Positions 1-9,422 of a stretch of 64,000 bases of DNA are shown piece after piece. Under the pieces are notes generated by a model. The model had not been told where the DNA came from. It made no database searches and saw only the letters and a program-made list of their open reading frames with translations. Positions within the stretch are counted from its first letter, which is position 1, and every line of letters begins with the position of its first letter. Source of the DNA: Reinekea marinisedimentorum (lineage in GTDB: Bacteria; Pseudomonadota; Gammaproteobacteria; Pseudomonadales; Natronospirillaceae); contig NZ_SLZR01000002.1 of the NCBI RefSeq assembly GCF_004341165.1, forward strand, positions 124,001 through 188,000, given 5' to 3'. The position numbers and the translations under genes are program-made.

Positions 1-689
1 ATCAGCGACGCAGCCAACTGGGTGCCAATAATTGAACTAGGCCCTGTCTGCTCAATCGGATCGAATACACTCATATCCATATAGTCTCTGTGCAAGCCAA
101 CCGGGGCAAGCCCAACCAGGAACTTGGTAATCTGATCGGCATAAGAATCTTCGGGCTTAAAGTTGAAGAATTGATCAAAATTCAAGCCACGGTCCGGCAA
201 ATAGATCTGCAGGGTTGCCGAAAAGCCAAGCGGTGCAGCAGTCATCGCCGGAATTCCAGCTTCCCGAGCAGCTTTAAACAGCGATCGTCTGGCTGAAATT
301 GCAAAGAAGTCAATGCCATCCAAAACGGCCTGACTGCCACTGACAAAATCTGCGGCATTTTCAGGGCTGATCAGTTCCGGGAAAATCTCAACCTGTGCAT
401 TAGGGTTAATAGAAAGAATACGCTCCTTTGTTGCCTCCGCTTTATTCTTACCAACGCTTTCCAGTGTTGCCCCCAGCTGTCGATTAAAGTTTGCGACATC
501 ATAGGTGTCCAGATCACATAAGCGGAACCGACCAATCCCAAGGCGGGCCAGCGTTTCCGCAACCGTACTGCCGATACCGCCACACCCGGGTATAACAACT
601 AACGAAGTGGACAGTGTCGCCTGCTCATTAGCATTGAGTAAGCCAAAGTTACGATTAAATGCTTTTTCGAATGACCATAGAGTTTTCAT
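1..689 (-). CDS. ThiF/E1-like adenylyltransferase (3' end outside window)
   Basis: The reading frame starts at the ATG at 689-687 and runs off the left edge, giving 229 residues. Near residue 38 it has the glycine-rich nucleotide-binding motif PGCGGIGS, followed by the CDLDTYDVANFNRQ segment that ThiF/MoeB/E1 enzymes use to bind ATP and Mg. Members of this superfamily adenylate the C-terminus of a ubiquitin-like protein or a small carboxylate. No ubiquitin-like partner (ThiS/MoaD-like, ending GG) is visible nearby, so the substrate is unknown. The start overlaps the stop of the preceding acyltransferase gene by 4 bases (ATGA), which implies translational coupling and a shared pathway. The two-gene pairing rules against ordinary thiamin or molybdopterin synthesis. 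The family call is firm and the role is open. Confidence 0.8.
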   Translation of the reverse strand, partial: MKTLWSFEKAFNRNFGLLNANEQATLSTSLVVIPGCGGIGSTVAETLARLGIGRFRLCDLDTYDVANFNRQLGATLESVGKNKAEATKERILSINPNAQVEIFPELISPENAADFVSGSQAVLDGIDFFAISARRSLFKAAREAGIPAMTAAPLGFSATLQIYLPDRGLNFDQFFNFKPEDSYADQITKFLVGLAPVGLHRDYMDMSVFDPIEQTGPSSIIGTQLAASL

Positions 690-1327
690 GCGTTTGTTCC
701 TTCTAATAGGTATTTCATTTCTGGTTGGTTGTCTTTCACTTCACCTACAAACAGGCTGACCGGCAGTTCATTGATGCCATCGAAACTGATGGTTTTGGTG
801 GCGATCACTCGCCCGTTGAAAAAACGTGAGTAGTAGCGGTTAAGCCGCTCGTTGAAGTAGAGAACAATGGCATCGGCCTGATCTTGCATGGCCAATGATT
901 TGAAGATGGCAAAGGTCCGGTTCCGCAACAGAGCAGCATCGGGGATTGGCAGCATTGAGAACCGCCAACCGTTCACCATGCGGTACTTTTTCCTGAGAAA
1001 GGCCAGTTCATCAGCAAAGTAATGCGTTACCGGCATTCCTCTGTCCGAGTCCATCGTCACGGAAAAAGTCCCGACCATTCGCCTGTCCTGGCCGAAAATT
1101 TTGATCACCCTGGTTTCCGGGTGAGGGTCAAAGTGCTCCGATTTTGCCGCAGTGAGCGCATCTGCAATTTCGACATCCCCTTGGGCGGCCAAATTTGCAG
1201 CAACAAACTGCCATATACCGGGCATTTCTTGACTATAGTTTTGCTGGTTGATCAATTCATACTGGAAGCGACTCTGCTCTGAGTCGTATGAATAAAGAGT
1301 GGATTGAGTTACTACTTGGTTTGTCAT
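686..1327 (-). CDS. AHL-synthase/FeeM-like N-acyltransferase
   Basis: This 213-residue protein has the look of the autoinducer-synthase branch of the GNAT fold, which includes LuxI-type enzymes and the N-acyl amino acid synthase FeeM. The stretch RRMVGTFSVTMDSDRGMPV matches the beta-strand and acidic loop that in these enzymes follows the substrate-binding region, and NRTFAIFKSLAMQDQAD lies where the family has its CoA/ACP contact helix. It would move an acyl chain from ACP or CoA to an amine, but the acceptor cannot be read from the sequence. A good Shine-Dalgarno (GAGGT, 9 bases before ATG) supports the start. It is the first gene of an operon with the ThiF-like gene, which it overlaps by 4 bases. 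An uncharacterised acyltransferase of another kind remains possible. Confidence 0.6.
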   Translation of the reverse strand: MTNQVVTQSTLYSYDSEQSRFQYELINQQNYSQEMPGIWQFVAANLAAQGDVEIADALTAAKSEHFDPHPETRVIKIFGQDRRMVGTFSVTMDSDRGMPVTHYFADELAFLRKKYRMVNGWRFSMLPIPDAALLRNRTFAIFKSLAMQDQADAIVLYFNERLNRYYSRFFNGRVIATKTISFDGINELPVSLFVGEVKDNQPEMKYLLEGTNA

Positions 1328-1690
1328 TAGCTCGTTACCTCTTTCGCTGTTAAAACCTCGAACAGCTTACGATTGAGGCCTATCAGCCAGAATTTGGAGT
1401 TACCCAAATCCCGATAGAGATCACACAAACTATGAATTTACCGTGGATTTTATAGACGGAATTCACATATCAGAGATGCAGCTATGCGCTATTTGTGATA
1501 AATGCAAACCCGATTATGTTATTAACTTTCATACTTTTGACTTCACAAACTATTAAAACACCCTGTATCGCACTAAAATTGTCCCCAATTACGAAAAATA
1601 TCAGGAGTACACCGTAATATTCTTACAAATAAGGTGACTACTGACCGACAGCTTAACTATGACTAATAACTTAAATGAGGCAGTTTAACT
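1328..1690. other. Intergenic region before pfkA
   Basis: These 363 bases separate the divergent acyltransferase and pfkA genes and must carry both promoters. They are AT-rich, and no convincing small gene, operator palindrome or terminator was seen. Confidence 0.5.
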
Positions 1691-2653
1691 ATGGTTCAAA
1701 AAATTGGAGTGCTGACCAGCGGCGGCGATGCCCCTGGTATGAACGCAGCAGTACGCGCCGTTGTTCGTGCCGCGCTATCCAAAAATATTGAAGTATTTGG
1801 CGTTTACGACGGCTATCTCGGTTTATATAACAACAAAATCAAGCAACTGAAGCGTCATGATGTTTCAGACATGATCAACCGTGGCGGCACCTTCCTGGGC
1901 TCTGCTCGATTCCCCGAGTTCAAAGAAGAATCCATACGCGCTAAGGCCATTGAAAACCTTAAAGAGCATGAAATTGAAGCTCTGGTCGTCATCGGCGGTG
2001 ACGGTTCTTATATGGGCGCTAAAAAACTGACCGAAATGGGATACCCCTGCATTGGCCTGCCGGGCACTATCGATAACGACATTGCCGGCACCGACTACAC
2101 GATTGGCTTCCACACCGCATTGAACACCGTGCTGGATGCGATCGACCGCCTGCGTGACACCTGCTCTTCCCACAACCGTATTTCCATAGTGGAAATCATG
2201 GGCCGCTACTGTGGTGACCTGACCATGATGGCATCAATTGGTGGTGGCGCTGAGTTCACGGTTATTCCGGAGAAAGAATTCAACCAGGACGACCTGATCC
2301 AATCCATCTCTGCCGATGTTAAGTCCGGCAAAAAGCACGCAATCATCGCGATTACCGAGCACACGACTAAAGTTAATAAACTGGCCAAGAAGATTGAGGC
2401 CGAAACCGGTCTGGAAACCCGTGCGACTATTCTGGGCCATACCCAGCGCGGCGGTGCTCCGGTTGCTTTCGATCGCATACTGGCCAGCCAGATGGGGGCT
2501 TTTGCCGTTGAACTGCTGCTGCAGGGCGAAGGCGGCCGCTGTGTTGGCGTACAAAGCAACAAACTGGTTCACCATGACATTATCGATGCGATCGAGAACA
2601 TGCCAAGACCGTTCAAAGAAGACATCTATAATCTGACCCGAATTCTGGCCTAA
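1691..2653 (+). CDS. pfkA: ATP-dependent 6-phosphofructokinase
   Basis: PfkA phosphorylates fructose 6-phosphate to fructose 1,6-bisphosphate, the committed step of glycolysis, as a cytoplasmic homotetramer. The 320-residue length equals that of the E. coli enzyme. Visible signatures are [18 protein letters not shown] at the N-terminus (ATP site), GGDGSYMGA near residue 103, the catalytic loop PGTIDNDI near residue 125, and [11 protein letters not shown] near residue 246. A Gly in the GGDGS motif, where pyrophosphate-dependent enzymes have Asp, indicates ATP as the donor. A GAGG Shine-Dalgarno lies upstream. The gene stands alone, ended by a strong terminator. A classical PfkA is worth noting in a marine gammaproteobacterium because many rely on the Entner-Doudoroff route; it fits with the fermentative pfl genes next door. 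Confidence 0.97.
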   Translation: MVQKIGVLTSGGDAPGMNAAVRAVVRAALSKNIEVFGVYDGYLGLYNNKIKQLKRHDVSDMINRGGTFLGSARFPEFKEESIRAKAIENLKEHEIEALVVIGGDGSYMGAKKLTEMGYPCIGLPGTIDNDIAGTDYTIGFHTALNTVLDAIDRLRDTCSSHNRISIVEIMGRYCGDLTMMASIGGGAEFTVIPEKEFNQDDLIQSISADVKSGKKHAIIAITEHTTKVNKLAKKIEAETGLETRATILGHTQRGGAPVAFDRILASQMGAFAVELLLQGEGGRCVGVQSNKLVHHDIIDAIENMPRPFKEDIYNLTRILA

Positions 2654-2675
2654 ACCGCCGGTTGACTGGATATAC

Positions 2676-2702
2676 AAGGGCCTGATCAGGCCCTTTTTTT
2701 TG
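2676..2702 (+). terminator. Rho-independent terminator of pfkA
   Basis: A perfect 20-base palindrome at 2676-2695 (AAGGGCCTGA and its complement) is followed directly by a run of T residues, 22 bases after the pfkA stop. Confidence 0.9.
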
Positions 2703-2973
2703 CCTGAAAACTAACCACACCCTGCCGCGATTCCAGCGAAATTTCGCTATGCCAACAAGTTCGCCAAAGCGGTGTTTTCTATAGCAAAAAAGGCCCAAAA
2801 AAAGTCGGGAATGAATCCCTGAGGTTTAAAAATATGACCTATGTCAACTAGGCAGCGAAGCTCAGACAGATAATAGTTCTCGAAGAATTTGCAGAGCGTG
2901 TTGAACTCACTTAGCACTGGCAATCAGCAGTTTGTTTATTATCTTTTGTTATATGTTGATTAGCTTATTATTC

Positions 2974-2987
2974 TTGATGCAAATCAA
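2974..2987 (+). promoter_or_regulatory. FNR box upstream of pflB
   Basis: The sequence TTGATGCAAATCAA matches the FNR consensus TTGAT-N4-ATCAA at all ten defined bases. A plausible -10 element (TCTGAT, 3012-3017) would put the transcription start near 3022-3024, so the box is centred close to -41.5, the class II activation position. The remaining 200 or so bases to pflB would be a long leader. I infer oxygen-sensing FNR (Anr) activates pflB when oxygen is absent. Confidence 0.85.
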
Positions 2988-3239
2988 AGTGCTAAAAGCA
3001 AATTGAGGTAGTCTGATATCACTCTCTCCGGTATGGGTAATCTATTAGCCACCGGTTTTCGGGGGAAGCGATATCTCAGGTTGTGTTGGCCATATTGACT
3101 TGTAATGAATCTCCAGTCTTTACAAGCTCGCTGCTCCCGACCCTTTTTTCCTACCTTAATCTCAGCCGCTCAACTATATTGGTTTCACTTTTAAACATTA
3201 AACTTTTAAACATATAGTAACTTAGCGGAGAAACACCCT

Positions 3240-5483
3240 ATGACAGATAACACTCAAGCGTGGGAAGGCTTCAAAGACGGTGCCTGGAAAGAGTCAGTCG
3301 ATGTACGTGACTTCATCCAGAAAAACTACACCCCTTATGAAGGCGACGACAGCTTCTTAGCAGGCGCTACCGACCGCACTAAAGAAATGTGGGCCGACGT
3401 CATGAAGCTGGTGAGCATTGAGCAAAAAACTCAGGCACCTGTAGACTTCGACACTGAAGTTCCTTCTACAATCACGTCTCATGGCCCTGGCTACATCACT
3501 GACGACAAAAACAAAGAAGTTATCGTCGGTCTGCAAACTGATGCCCCATTGAAGCGCGGCATGATCCCTAACGGTGGTATCCGTATGGTTGAAGCTTCTT
3601 GTGAAGCCTACGACCGTAAACTGAACCCACTGGTTAAAGAAATTTTTACTAAGTACCGTAAAACCCACAACGCTGGCGTATTCGATGCTTACACTCCAGA
3701 AATGCTCAAGTGCCGTAAAGCAGGTATCGTAACTGGCCTGCCAGATGCCTATGGTCGTGGCCGCATCATCGGTGACTACCGTCGTGTTGCCCTGTACGGT
3801 ACTGACTTCCTGATCCAGGACAAAAAAGCACAGAAGGCTTCCCTGAACAGCGAACTAAGCAGCGAAGCAACTATTCGTCTGCGCGAAGAGCTTTCTGAGC
3901 AGATTGTAGCTCTGACTGAAATGACTGAAATGGCAGCAAGCTACGGCTTCGATATCTCCAAGCCTGCAGCAGATGCTAAAGAAGCAACTCAGTGGACTTA
4001 CTTCGCATACCTGGCCGCTGTTAAGAGCCAGAACGGCGCAGCAATGAGCTTCGGCCGTGTTTCTACTTTCTTAGACGTTTACATTGAGCGTGACATCGCA
4101 GCTGGCAAGTTGACTGAAGTTGACGCTCAGGAAATGATTGATGACCTGGTAATCAAACTGCGTATGGTTCGCTTCCTGCGTACACCAGATTACGATCAAC
4201 TGTTCTCTGGTGACCCAACCTGGGTAACTGAGTCTATCGGTGGTATGGGCGAAGACGGCCGTACTCTGGTAACTAAGAGCAGCTTCCGTATGCTGAATAC
4301 TCTGTACACTCTGGATGCGGCTCCTGAGCCAAACCTGACTGTACTGTGGTCTGAGAAAATGCCAAAAGGCTTCAAAGACTTCTGTTCTAAAGTATCTATC
4401 GACACCAGTTCTATCCAGTACGAAAACGATGATCTGATGATCGGTAAGTTCGGTGACGACTACGGTATCGCTTGCTGTGTATCTGCAATGCGTATCGGTA
4501 AGCAAATGCAGTTCTTCGGCGCTCGTTGTAACCTGGCTAAAACCATGCTGTACGGAATCAACGGCGGCATGGACGAGAAGATCGGCCTGCAGGTTGGTCC
4601 TAAGCAAGACGTTCTGGCTGACGAATACCTGGACTTCGACAAAGTATGGGCTCGGTTCGACGAGTACATGCAGTGGGTTGCCGGCGTATATGTGAACACT
4701 CTGAACGTTATTCACTACATGCACGACAAGTACTCTTACGAAGCGTCTCAGATGGCTCTGCACGACCGTGACGTTTACCGCACCATGGCTTGTGGTATTG
4801 CAGGTCTGTCTGTTGTTGCTGACTCTTTCTCTGCTATCAAGTACGGCAAAGTTAAAGCAATCCGCAACGAAGACGGCTATGTAACTGACTTCGAAGTTTC
4901 CGGTGACTATCCGAAATTCGGTAACAACGATGACCGTGTTGATAGCATGGCTCAGCAGATCGTTACCCGCTTTATGGATCTGGTACGTCAAACTCCGACT
5001 TACCGCGATGCAACGCCAACTCAGTCTATCCTGACCATTACTTCTAACGTTGTATACGGTAAGAAGACGGGTAACACTCCAGACGGTCGTAAAGCTGGCG
5101 AGCCGTTTGCACCGGGTGCAAACCCAATGCACGGTCGTGATGAGAAAGGCGCTCTGGCTTCACTGTTGTCGGTTGCGAAACTTCCGTACGATGACGCTGA
5201 AGACGGTATTTCTTACACCATGTCTCTGGTACCAGAGTCTCTGGGTAAAGAAGAAGGTAAAGCAAGCAACTTAACAGGTATGCTGGATGGCTACTTCGGT
5301 TCTGCCGGTCACCACATCAACGTTAACGTTCTTAACCGTGACATGCTGAAAGATGCAATGGAACACCCTGAGAACTATCCTCAGCTGACTATCCGTGTAT
5401 CTGGCTACGCTGTGAACTTCGTTAAGCTGACTCGTGAACAGCAAATGGACGTTATCAGCCGTACTTTCCACGGCCAAATCTAA
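3240..5483 (+). CDS. pflB: Formate acetyltransferase (pyruvate formate-lyase)
   Basis: PFL cleaves pyruvate with CoA to acetyl-CoA and formate by a glycyl-radical mechanism, and is the anaerobic replacement for pyruvate dehydrogenase. The 747-residue protein has the catalytic cysteine pair at 412-413 ([11 protein letters not shown]) and the C-terminal glycyl-radical loop IRVSGYAV with the radical Gly at 722. PFL-like domain motifs such as [19 protein letters not shown] are at the N-terminus. The start has GGAG 9-12 bases upstream. A consensus FNR box precedes the gene, and the activase pflA follows 191 bases downstream, so the radical enzyme and its activator are made together but separated by a terminator. 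Codon use is strongly biased to favoured codons, as expected for a highly expressed enzyme. Confidence 0.97.
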   Translation: MTDNTQAWEGFKDGAWKESVDVRDFIQKNYTPYEGDDSFLAGATDRTKEMWADVMKLVSIEQKTQAPVDFDTEVPSTITSHGPGYITDDKNKEVIVGLQTDAPLKRGMIPNGGIRMVEASCEAYDRKLNPLVKEIFTKYRKTHNAGVFDAYTPEMLKCRKAGIVTGLPDAYGRGRIIGDYRRVALYGTDFLIQDKKAQKASLNSELSSEATIRLREELSEQIVALTEMTEMAASYGFDISKPAADAKEATQWTYFAYLAAVKSQNGAAMSFGRVSTFLDVYIERDIAAGKLTEVDAQEMIDDLVIKLRMVRFLRTPDYDQLFSGDPTWVTESIGGMGEDGRTLVTKSSFRMLNTLYTLDAAPEPNLTVLWSEKMPKGFKDFCSKVSIDTSSIQYENDDLMIGKFGDDYGIACCVSAMRIGKQMQFFGARCNLAKTMLYGINGGMDEKIGLQVGPKQDVLADEYLDFDKVWARFDEYMQWVAGVYVNTLNVIHYMHDKYSYEASQMALHDRDVYRTMACGIAGLSVVADSFSAIKYGKVKAIRNEDGYVTDFEVSGDYPKFGNNDDRVDSMAQQIVTRFMDLVRQTPTYRDATPTQSILTITSNVVYGKKTGNTPDGRKAGEPFAPGANPMHGRDEKGALASLLSVAKLPYDDAEDGISYTMSLVPESLGKEEGKASNLTGMLDGYFGSAGHHINVNVLNRDMLKDAMEHPENYPQLTIRVSGYAVNFVKLTREQQMDVISRTFHGQI

Positions 5484-5508
5484 GCTTCGAAACAGGCTTA
5501 AACAATAA

Positions 5509-5530
5509 GGGCGCTTCGGCGCCCTTTTTT
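5509..5530 (+). terminator. Terminator after pflB
   Basis: GGGCGC, a TTCG tetraloop and GCGCCC are followed by six T residues, 25 bases after the pflB stop. Confidence 0.9.
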
Positions 5531-5540
5531 GATTCTGAGT

Positions 5541-5616
5541 GCAAAATAAACCAACCGGCAGGTCAACCGGATGCTAACTGAATTCCGTTAGGGCTGGCGC
5601 CTGCCGGTTGATTTGC
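5541..5616 (+). repeat. Long inverted repeat between pflB and pflA
   Basis: An 11-base perfect inverted repeat (CAACCGGCAGG at 5552-5562 and its complement at 5600-5610) is flanked by GCAAA/TTTGC extensions and encloses a smaller TAAC...GTTA stem. There is no T-tract, so it is not a simple terminator. It may be an RNA processing or stability structure, or a small palindromic repeat. Confidence 0.6.
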
Positions 5617-5674
5617 ACAATACAGTCCTGCGTAATTTTGTTACAGTAAGGCCATTGAGTTTGTAGGATCCCCG

Positions 5675-6460
5675 ATGAGTAAAGACATCCCCGTTTTAAA
5701 TATCCCTAAGTACCATGCAGACGAGCTGCTTGGCCGGGTTCACTCGGTAGAAAGCTTCGGTACGGTTGATGGGCCCGGCACACGCTTTGTAGTTTTTTTA
5801 CAGGGCTGCCTGTTCAGGTGCAAATACTGTCACAACAGAGACACCTGGGACTTGGACGGCGGAGACCTCTATACGGTCGCTGATCTTGTAGAGCAAATTC
5901 TACCCTACGCTAAATTTATGGATGCCAGCGGCGGCGGCGTCACCGTCACCGGAGGCGAACCCGTTCTGCAGGCCGGCTTCGTAGGTCTGCTGTTCCAAAA
6001 GCTGCATGAACACAACATCCACACCTGCCTGGATACCAACGGCTACGTTGGTGTTTATAACGATGAAACAAACCTAATGATCGAGCAAAGTGATCTGATT
6101 ATGGTCGATATCAAGCATATCGATGATCACAAGCACCATTTACTGGTTGGCGTTTCCAACAACAGAACCTTGCGCTTTGTTCGCCATCTGGCAGATATCG
6201 GGAAGAAAACCCGAGTCAGATATGTTGTCGTACCGGGTTATTCAGACGAAATCGGAGATATCCACGCACTGGCTCAATTTTTAGCACCGATGGAAAACAT
6301 CGAGAACCTGGAGCTATTGCCATACCACAACCTGGGAACACACAAGTGGAAGGCTTTAGGGATTGAATACCCGCTCGAAGGTATGGAGCCACCACCCAAA
6401 GAGAAGATGGACGAGATTCAGGCCGTTTTTGAAAGCTACGGCATAAAAACAATCCGCTAA
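5675..6460 (+). CDS. pflA: Pyruvate formate-lyase activating enzyme (radical SAM)
   Basis: PflA uses a [4Fe-4S] cluster and S-adenosylmethionine to abstract hydrogen from the PFL glycine and so switches pflB on. The CX3CX2C cluster motif is CLFRCKYC with cysteines at 45, 49 and 52. Next come TGGEP (the GGE SAM-binding motif) and the activase-type ending LLPYHNLGTHKW. At 261 residues it is slightly longer than the 246-residue E. coli enzyme because of an N-terminal extension; the family start VHSVESFGTVDGPG lies at about residue 23. It is co-oriented with pflB, but a terminator and a large inverted repeat lie between, so a lower level or a separate promoter is likely. Confidence 0.95.
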   Translation: MSKDIPVLNIPKYHADELLGRVHSVESFGTVDGPGTRFVVFLQGCLFRCKYCHNRDTWDLDGGDLYTVADLVEQILPYAKFMDASGGGVTVTGGEPVLQAGFVGLLFQKLHEHNIHTCLDTNGYVGVYNDETNLMIEQSDLIMVDIKHIDDHKHHLLVGVSNNRTLRFVRHLADIGKKTRVRYVVVPGYSDEIGDIHALAQFLAPMENIENLELLPYHNLGTHKWKALGIEYPLEGMEPPPKEKMDEIQAVFESYGIKTIR

Positions 6461-6495
6461 CCCCACATTACCGAACGTGGCACCACTGCGGGGTG

Positions 6496-6819
6496 TCACG
6501 CCCGCTCTATCAATCCGTCCTGCTCCAGCAAACAAACGATCACGTCGGTCATCATCTGCGCTTTTCCGACCTCCACACCGCGATTGAAGGCCGCCGTAAT
6601 ACTTGGGTCATCCGACTGTAAATCGTACCCGTGGGTCTGCTGAGCAGCCTCATTTAAGGCCGGATAAATATGCTTGAAGCGCTCCAGGCGCTCGTCACAA
6701 ATATCAATGTTGATACCAAAGCGCTCGTTTAACTGACGAATCACCTCAGCAACCTCCGGGTCTACGCCTGCTGCTTTGGCTTTTATTTCCTGCAGGTTTA
6801 TAACTTTATTTTCATCCAT
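6496..6819 (-). CDS. Small conserved-looking hypothetical protein
   Basis: This 107-residue acidic, mostly helical cytoplasmic protein has no signal peptide or membrane segment. The start has an AGGAGG-type Shine-Dalgarno on the minus strand (complement of CCTCCT near 6830), which supports a real gene. No catalytic motif was recognised. It faces pflA convergently and is divergent from the PHP phosphatase gene, with 191 bases between the two starts. Confidence 0.65.
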   Translation of the reverse strand: MDENKVINLQEIKAKAAGVDPEVAEVIRQLNERFGINIDICDERLERFKHIYPALNEAAQQTHGYDLQSDDPSITAAFNRGVEVGKAQMMTDVIVCLLEQDGLIERA

Positions 6820-7010
6820 TTCGTATTTACCTCCTGAAAGTAACGGTTACTGCATTAAATCAACCACGAATTAACAGATCAAATCTAACCTGCAGAAACT
6901 ATAGAACCTCAGTCAACTATTGGTTCAAACGCTGTGAAAAAGATTCGTCATTAAATTGATAAAGCCGATCTGTATAATCCTTAACTGAACTCACACAAGC
7001 CAGATTCAGC

Positions 7011-7781
7011 ATGAAAATTCTTTGTGATACCCACAGTCATACCATTGCCAGCACACATGCCTACAGCACAGTTCACGACTACGTGCGCGATGCGCAGAAC
7101 AACGGCATTCAGCTGGTATCGATAACAGACCACGCGCCCAGCATGCCCGATGCTCCCCACTACTGGCATTTTGTCAACATGAAGGTCATCCCAAGGGTGA
7201 TCGACAATATCGCCATTCTCAGAGGAATAGAGACTAATATTCTGCCGGAGCCTTATCAGTATGCCAGCGATCGCAACGTCGACCTCACCGATCAACTGAA
7301 GGATAAACTGGATTTTGCCATCGCCAGTTTTCACGAACCGGTATTCAAGCCACAGGATATGAAAACCAACACCAAAGCCATGATTGATGCGATGAAAAGC
7401 GGATGCATTCAGATTCTTGGCCACCCCGGTAACCCAGCCTACCCGATTGACCAGGAAGAAGTTGTGCGCGCAGCAAAAGACAATAACGTTGCCATCGAAA
7501 TCAACAACAGCTCGTTTAAAAGCTCGCGTGTCGGCTCTGAACCCTATTGTGTCCAGCTGATGGAGCTGGTCGACAAACACAACTGGAAACTAAGTGTCAG
7601 CAGCGATGCCCATATCAGCCTGGATGTTGGTAAGTTCGAGATTGCAGTCGCCAAGCTGACTCAGGTTGGCTTTGACCCTGAGAAAATTGTGAACAAAACA
7701 CCCCAGCGCTTTCTTAGCTTCCTGGCTGAACACGGTTGCACCGCCAGAGAAGAGCTTTCTGACTGGTTAGCCGCTCTTTAA
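7011..7781 (+). CDS. PHP-domain phosphatase, YcdX family
   Basis: The 256-residue protein is a single PHP (polymerase and histidinol phosphatase) domain of the YcdX type, a trinuclear-metal phosphoesterase. Metal ligands fall in the expected order: DTHSHT (residues 6-11), ITDHAP near 40, GIETN near 79, SFHEP near 105, LGHPGNP near 138 and SSDAHIS near 197. The natural substrate of YcdX is uncertain. A weak ribosome site precedes the ATG. The gene appears to be monocistronic. Confidence 0.9.
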   Translation: MKILCDTHSHTIASTHAYSTVHDYVRDAQNNGIQLVSITDHAPSMPDAPHYWHFVNMKVIPRVIDNIAILRGIETNILPEPYQYASDRNVDLTDQLKDKLDFAIASFHEPVFKPQDMKTNTKAMIDAMKSGCIQILGHPGNPAYPIDQEEVVRAAKDNNVAIEINNSSFKSSRVGSEPYCVQLMELVDKHNWKLSVSSDAHISLDVGKFEIAVAKLTQVGFDPEKIVNKTPQRFLSFLAEHGCTAREELSDWLAAL

Positions 7782-7850
7782 TTACGAACTGGCAGAGCGA
7801 AGCAGGCATTACAAAGCTTTAGCAAAGCGATTAGCGTCTATAATTAATGA

Positions 7851-8864
7851 ATGTTTAATCAGATAACTTTCACATTACACAACAGGCTTACTCATCTGCT
7901 TTTCCCGCTGATGCTCATGATTGGAACATGCGCATACAGTGCGGAACGACAGACGATCCTGGTGATTCAGAGCTATCATGCCGAATACTTGTGGGATAAA
8001 AGCTATCTGGAGAGCTTACGCAGCTCTCTGGGGGCTGGCTACGACGTTATAACCTTTGAAATGGACACCAAGCGGCTGCCCGAAAGCCAGTTTGCAAAAC
8101 AAGCGGATGCCGCCTGGAAGCTATATAAGAAACTCAAACCAGATTTAGTCGTGTTGGGGGATGACAACGCCCTGAAATTCCTGGGTGAAAAACTGGGGCG
8201 TACCAAAACACCGGTGGTCTACCTGGGCATAAACAATGACCCGGCTAACTATAATATTGCTGATTTCGACAACCTGACCGGCATACTGGAGCGCCCGCTG
8301 CTCAAGCGCTCCATTTCATTGATTTCTGAAATCATGCCGGTAAACAAGCTGCTGATTATGTTCGACTCAGGTACCACAGCCCAAACTGTGCTCGAGCAAA
8401 CCTTTGAAAACAGCACCACCTACACCCTGGGAAATGTTCAGGCCGATATCTTCCTGATGAACAGCTTTGACGACTGGAAACGCGCTGTTCAACAATCTCG
8501 CAATAATGGCTACGACGCCCTGATTATTGGCCTTTATCAGACCCTTCGGGACGAAAACAACAATCATGTCTCCGCTGATGATGTACTGGCCTGGACCGAT
8601 GAAAACACCCCCATTCCTCCCTTTTCATTTTGGGATTTCTCCGTTCGTTCCGCCCACAGTATTGGCGGCTATGTTCTCCATGGCGAACAGCAGGGCCTGG
8701 CAGCCGGCATTATGATCAAGAGCATTCTGTCGGGCGTGAAACCCGCCCTCATTTACCCGATAACCGCCGATCGCGGAGGCTTTCTGTTCAGTCGCTCGCA
8801 AATTTCGCGCTGGGGCATAGAGCTTCCCGACTACATTACCAGCAACGCCAGTTTTGTTGATTAG
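7851..8864 (+). CDS. Periplasmic ABC-type substrate-binding protein (PF04392-like)
   Basis: The 337-residue protein has an N-terminal hydrophobic stretch of signal-peptide type (about residues 12-30, ending near CAYSA), then TILVIQSYHAEYLWD and KPDLVVLGDDNALKFLG, which resemble the ABC_sub_bind family (PF04392). No permease or ATPase gene is adjacent, so it may work as a solitary sensor partner or with a transporter elsewhere; the ligand is unknown. The ATG at 7851 has no clear Shine-Dalgarno and follows an in-frame-like TAATGA, so the exact start is uncertain. Confidence 0.7.
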   Translation: MFNQITFTLHNRLTHLLFPLMLMIGTCAYSAERQTILVIQSYHAEYLWDKSYLESLRSSLGAGYDVITFEMDTKRLPESQFAKQADAAWKLYKKLKPDLVVLGDDNALKFLGEKLGRTKTPVVYLGINNDPANYNIADFDNLTGILERPLLKRSISLISEIMPVNKLLIMFDSGTTAQTVLEQTFENSTTYTLGNVQADIFLMNSFDDWKRAVQQSRNNGYDALIIGLYQTLRDENNNHVSADDVLAWTDENTPIPPFSFWDFSVRSAHSIGGYVLHGEQQGLAAGIMIKSILSGVKPALIYPITADRGGFLFSRSQISRWGIELPDYITSNASFVD

Positions 8865-8967
8865 CCAAACAATCAACCAACGACCCTTCGCTAAGGCTTT
8901 TCGCCATGGTTGTTTTTTGTTAACCTCAACTCATCATTTTGATAAGCATGGCGGATTGGGAGGTTGA

Positions 8968-9288
8968 ATGGATCTCACTGAGCTGATGAACACGGATGAT
9001 TTACTGGCCGACGCGGAAGCAAACAACGCGGTTTCACAACGCCTTATCCATCAGGTAGAACACCTGTCGAACCTATGCCAGGCCTTCTATGAATGTCTTT
9101 CTGATGCCGGAATCGATAACAGCACCATCACCCGGAAGCTCTCAGAAATCAATGAACGGACAAACGAAACCGAATATGCCACCAATGGTTTTCTGACAGA
9201 ATGCCACAGCTGCGGCAAGCTGGTTTCATCGCGCCACAGCTACTGCACCTCCTGTGGCACGCGACTGACTAAGAGTTTTATTCTCTGA
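8968..9288 (+). CDS. Zinc-ribbon hypothetical protein
   Basis: This 106-residue protein has an acidic helical N-terminal part (about 1-75) and a C-terminal zinc ribbon made of two CxxC pairs, CHSCGK and CTSCGT, about 16 residues apart. A strong GGGAGG ribosome site lies 4-9 bases before the ATG. The zinc ribbon suggests a nucleic-acid or protein adaptor role, but the function is unknown. Confidence 0.75.
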   Translation: MDLTELMNTDDLLADAEANNAVSQRLIHQVEHLSNLCQAFYECLSDAGIDNSTITRKLSEINERTNETEYATNGFLTECHSCGKLVSSRHSYCTSCGTRLTKSFIL

Positions 9289-9357
9289 ACGGCACATAAT
9301 TTATCCACCTTCTCTTCTTTTATTTACTACTTTAGAACCACTCCCACAGCAATATAT

Positions 9358-9372
9358 TGATAATAATTCTCA
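9358..9372 (+). promoter_or_regulatory. Fur box of the imelysin operon
   Basis: TGATAATAATTCTCA matches the 7-1-7 Fur core TGATAAT-N-ATTATCA at 13 of 14 defined positions. It sits 51 bases before the first imelysin gene, where it would block a promoter. Iron repression of the four-gene operon is inferred. Confidence 0.75.
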
Positions 9373-9422
9373 ATTGCATTTAAATCCGAAATCAGAATTA
9401 CAACACATCCACGGGAGTAACC

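Noticed and set aside
4071..5132. Long minus-strand open frame of 353 codons inside pflB
   Set aside because: It is the mirror of the strongly codon-biased pflB frame, has no ribosome site and no recognisable domain.
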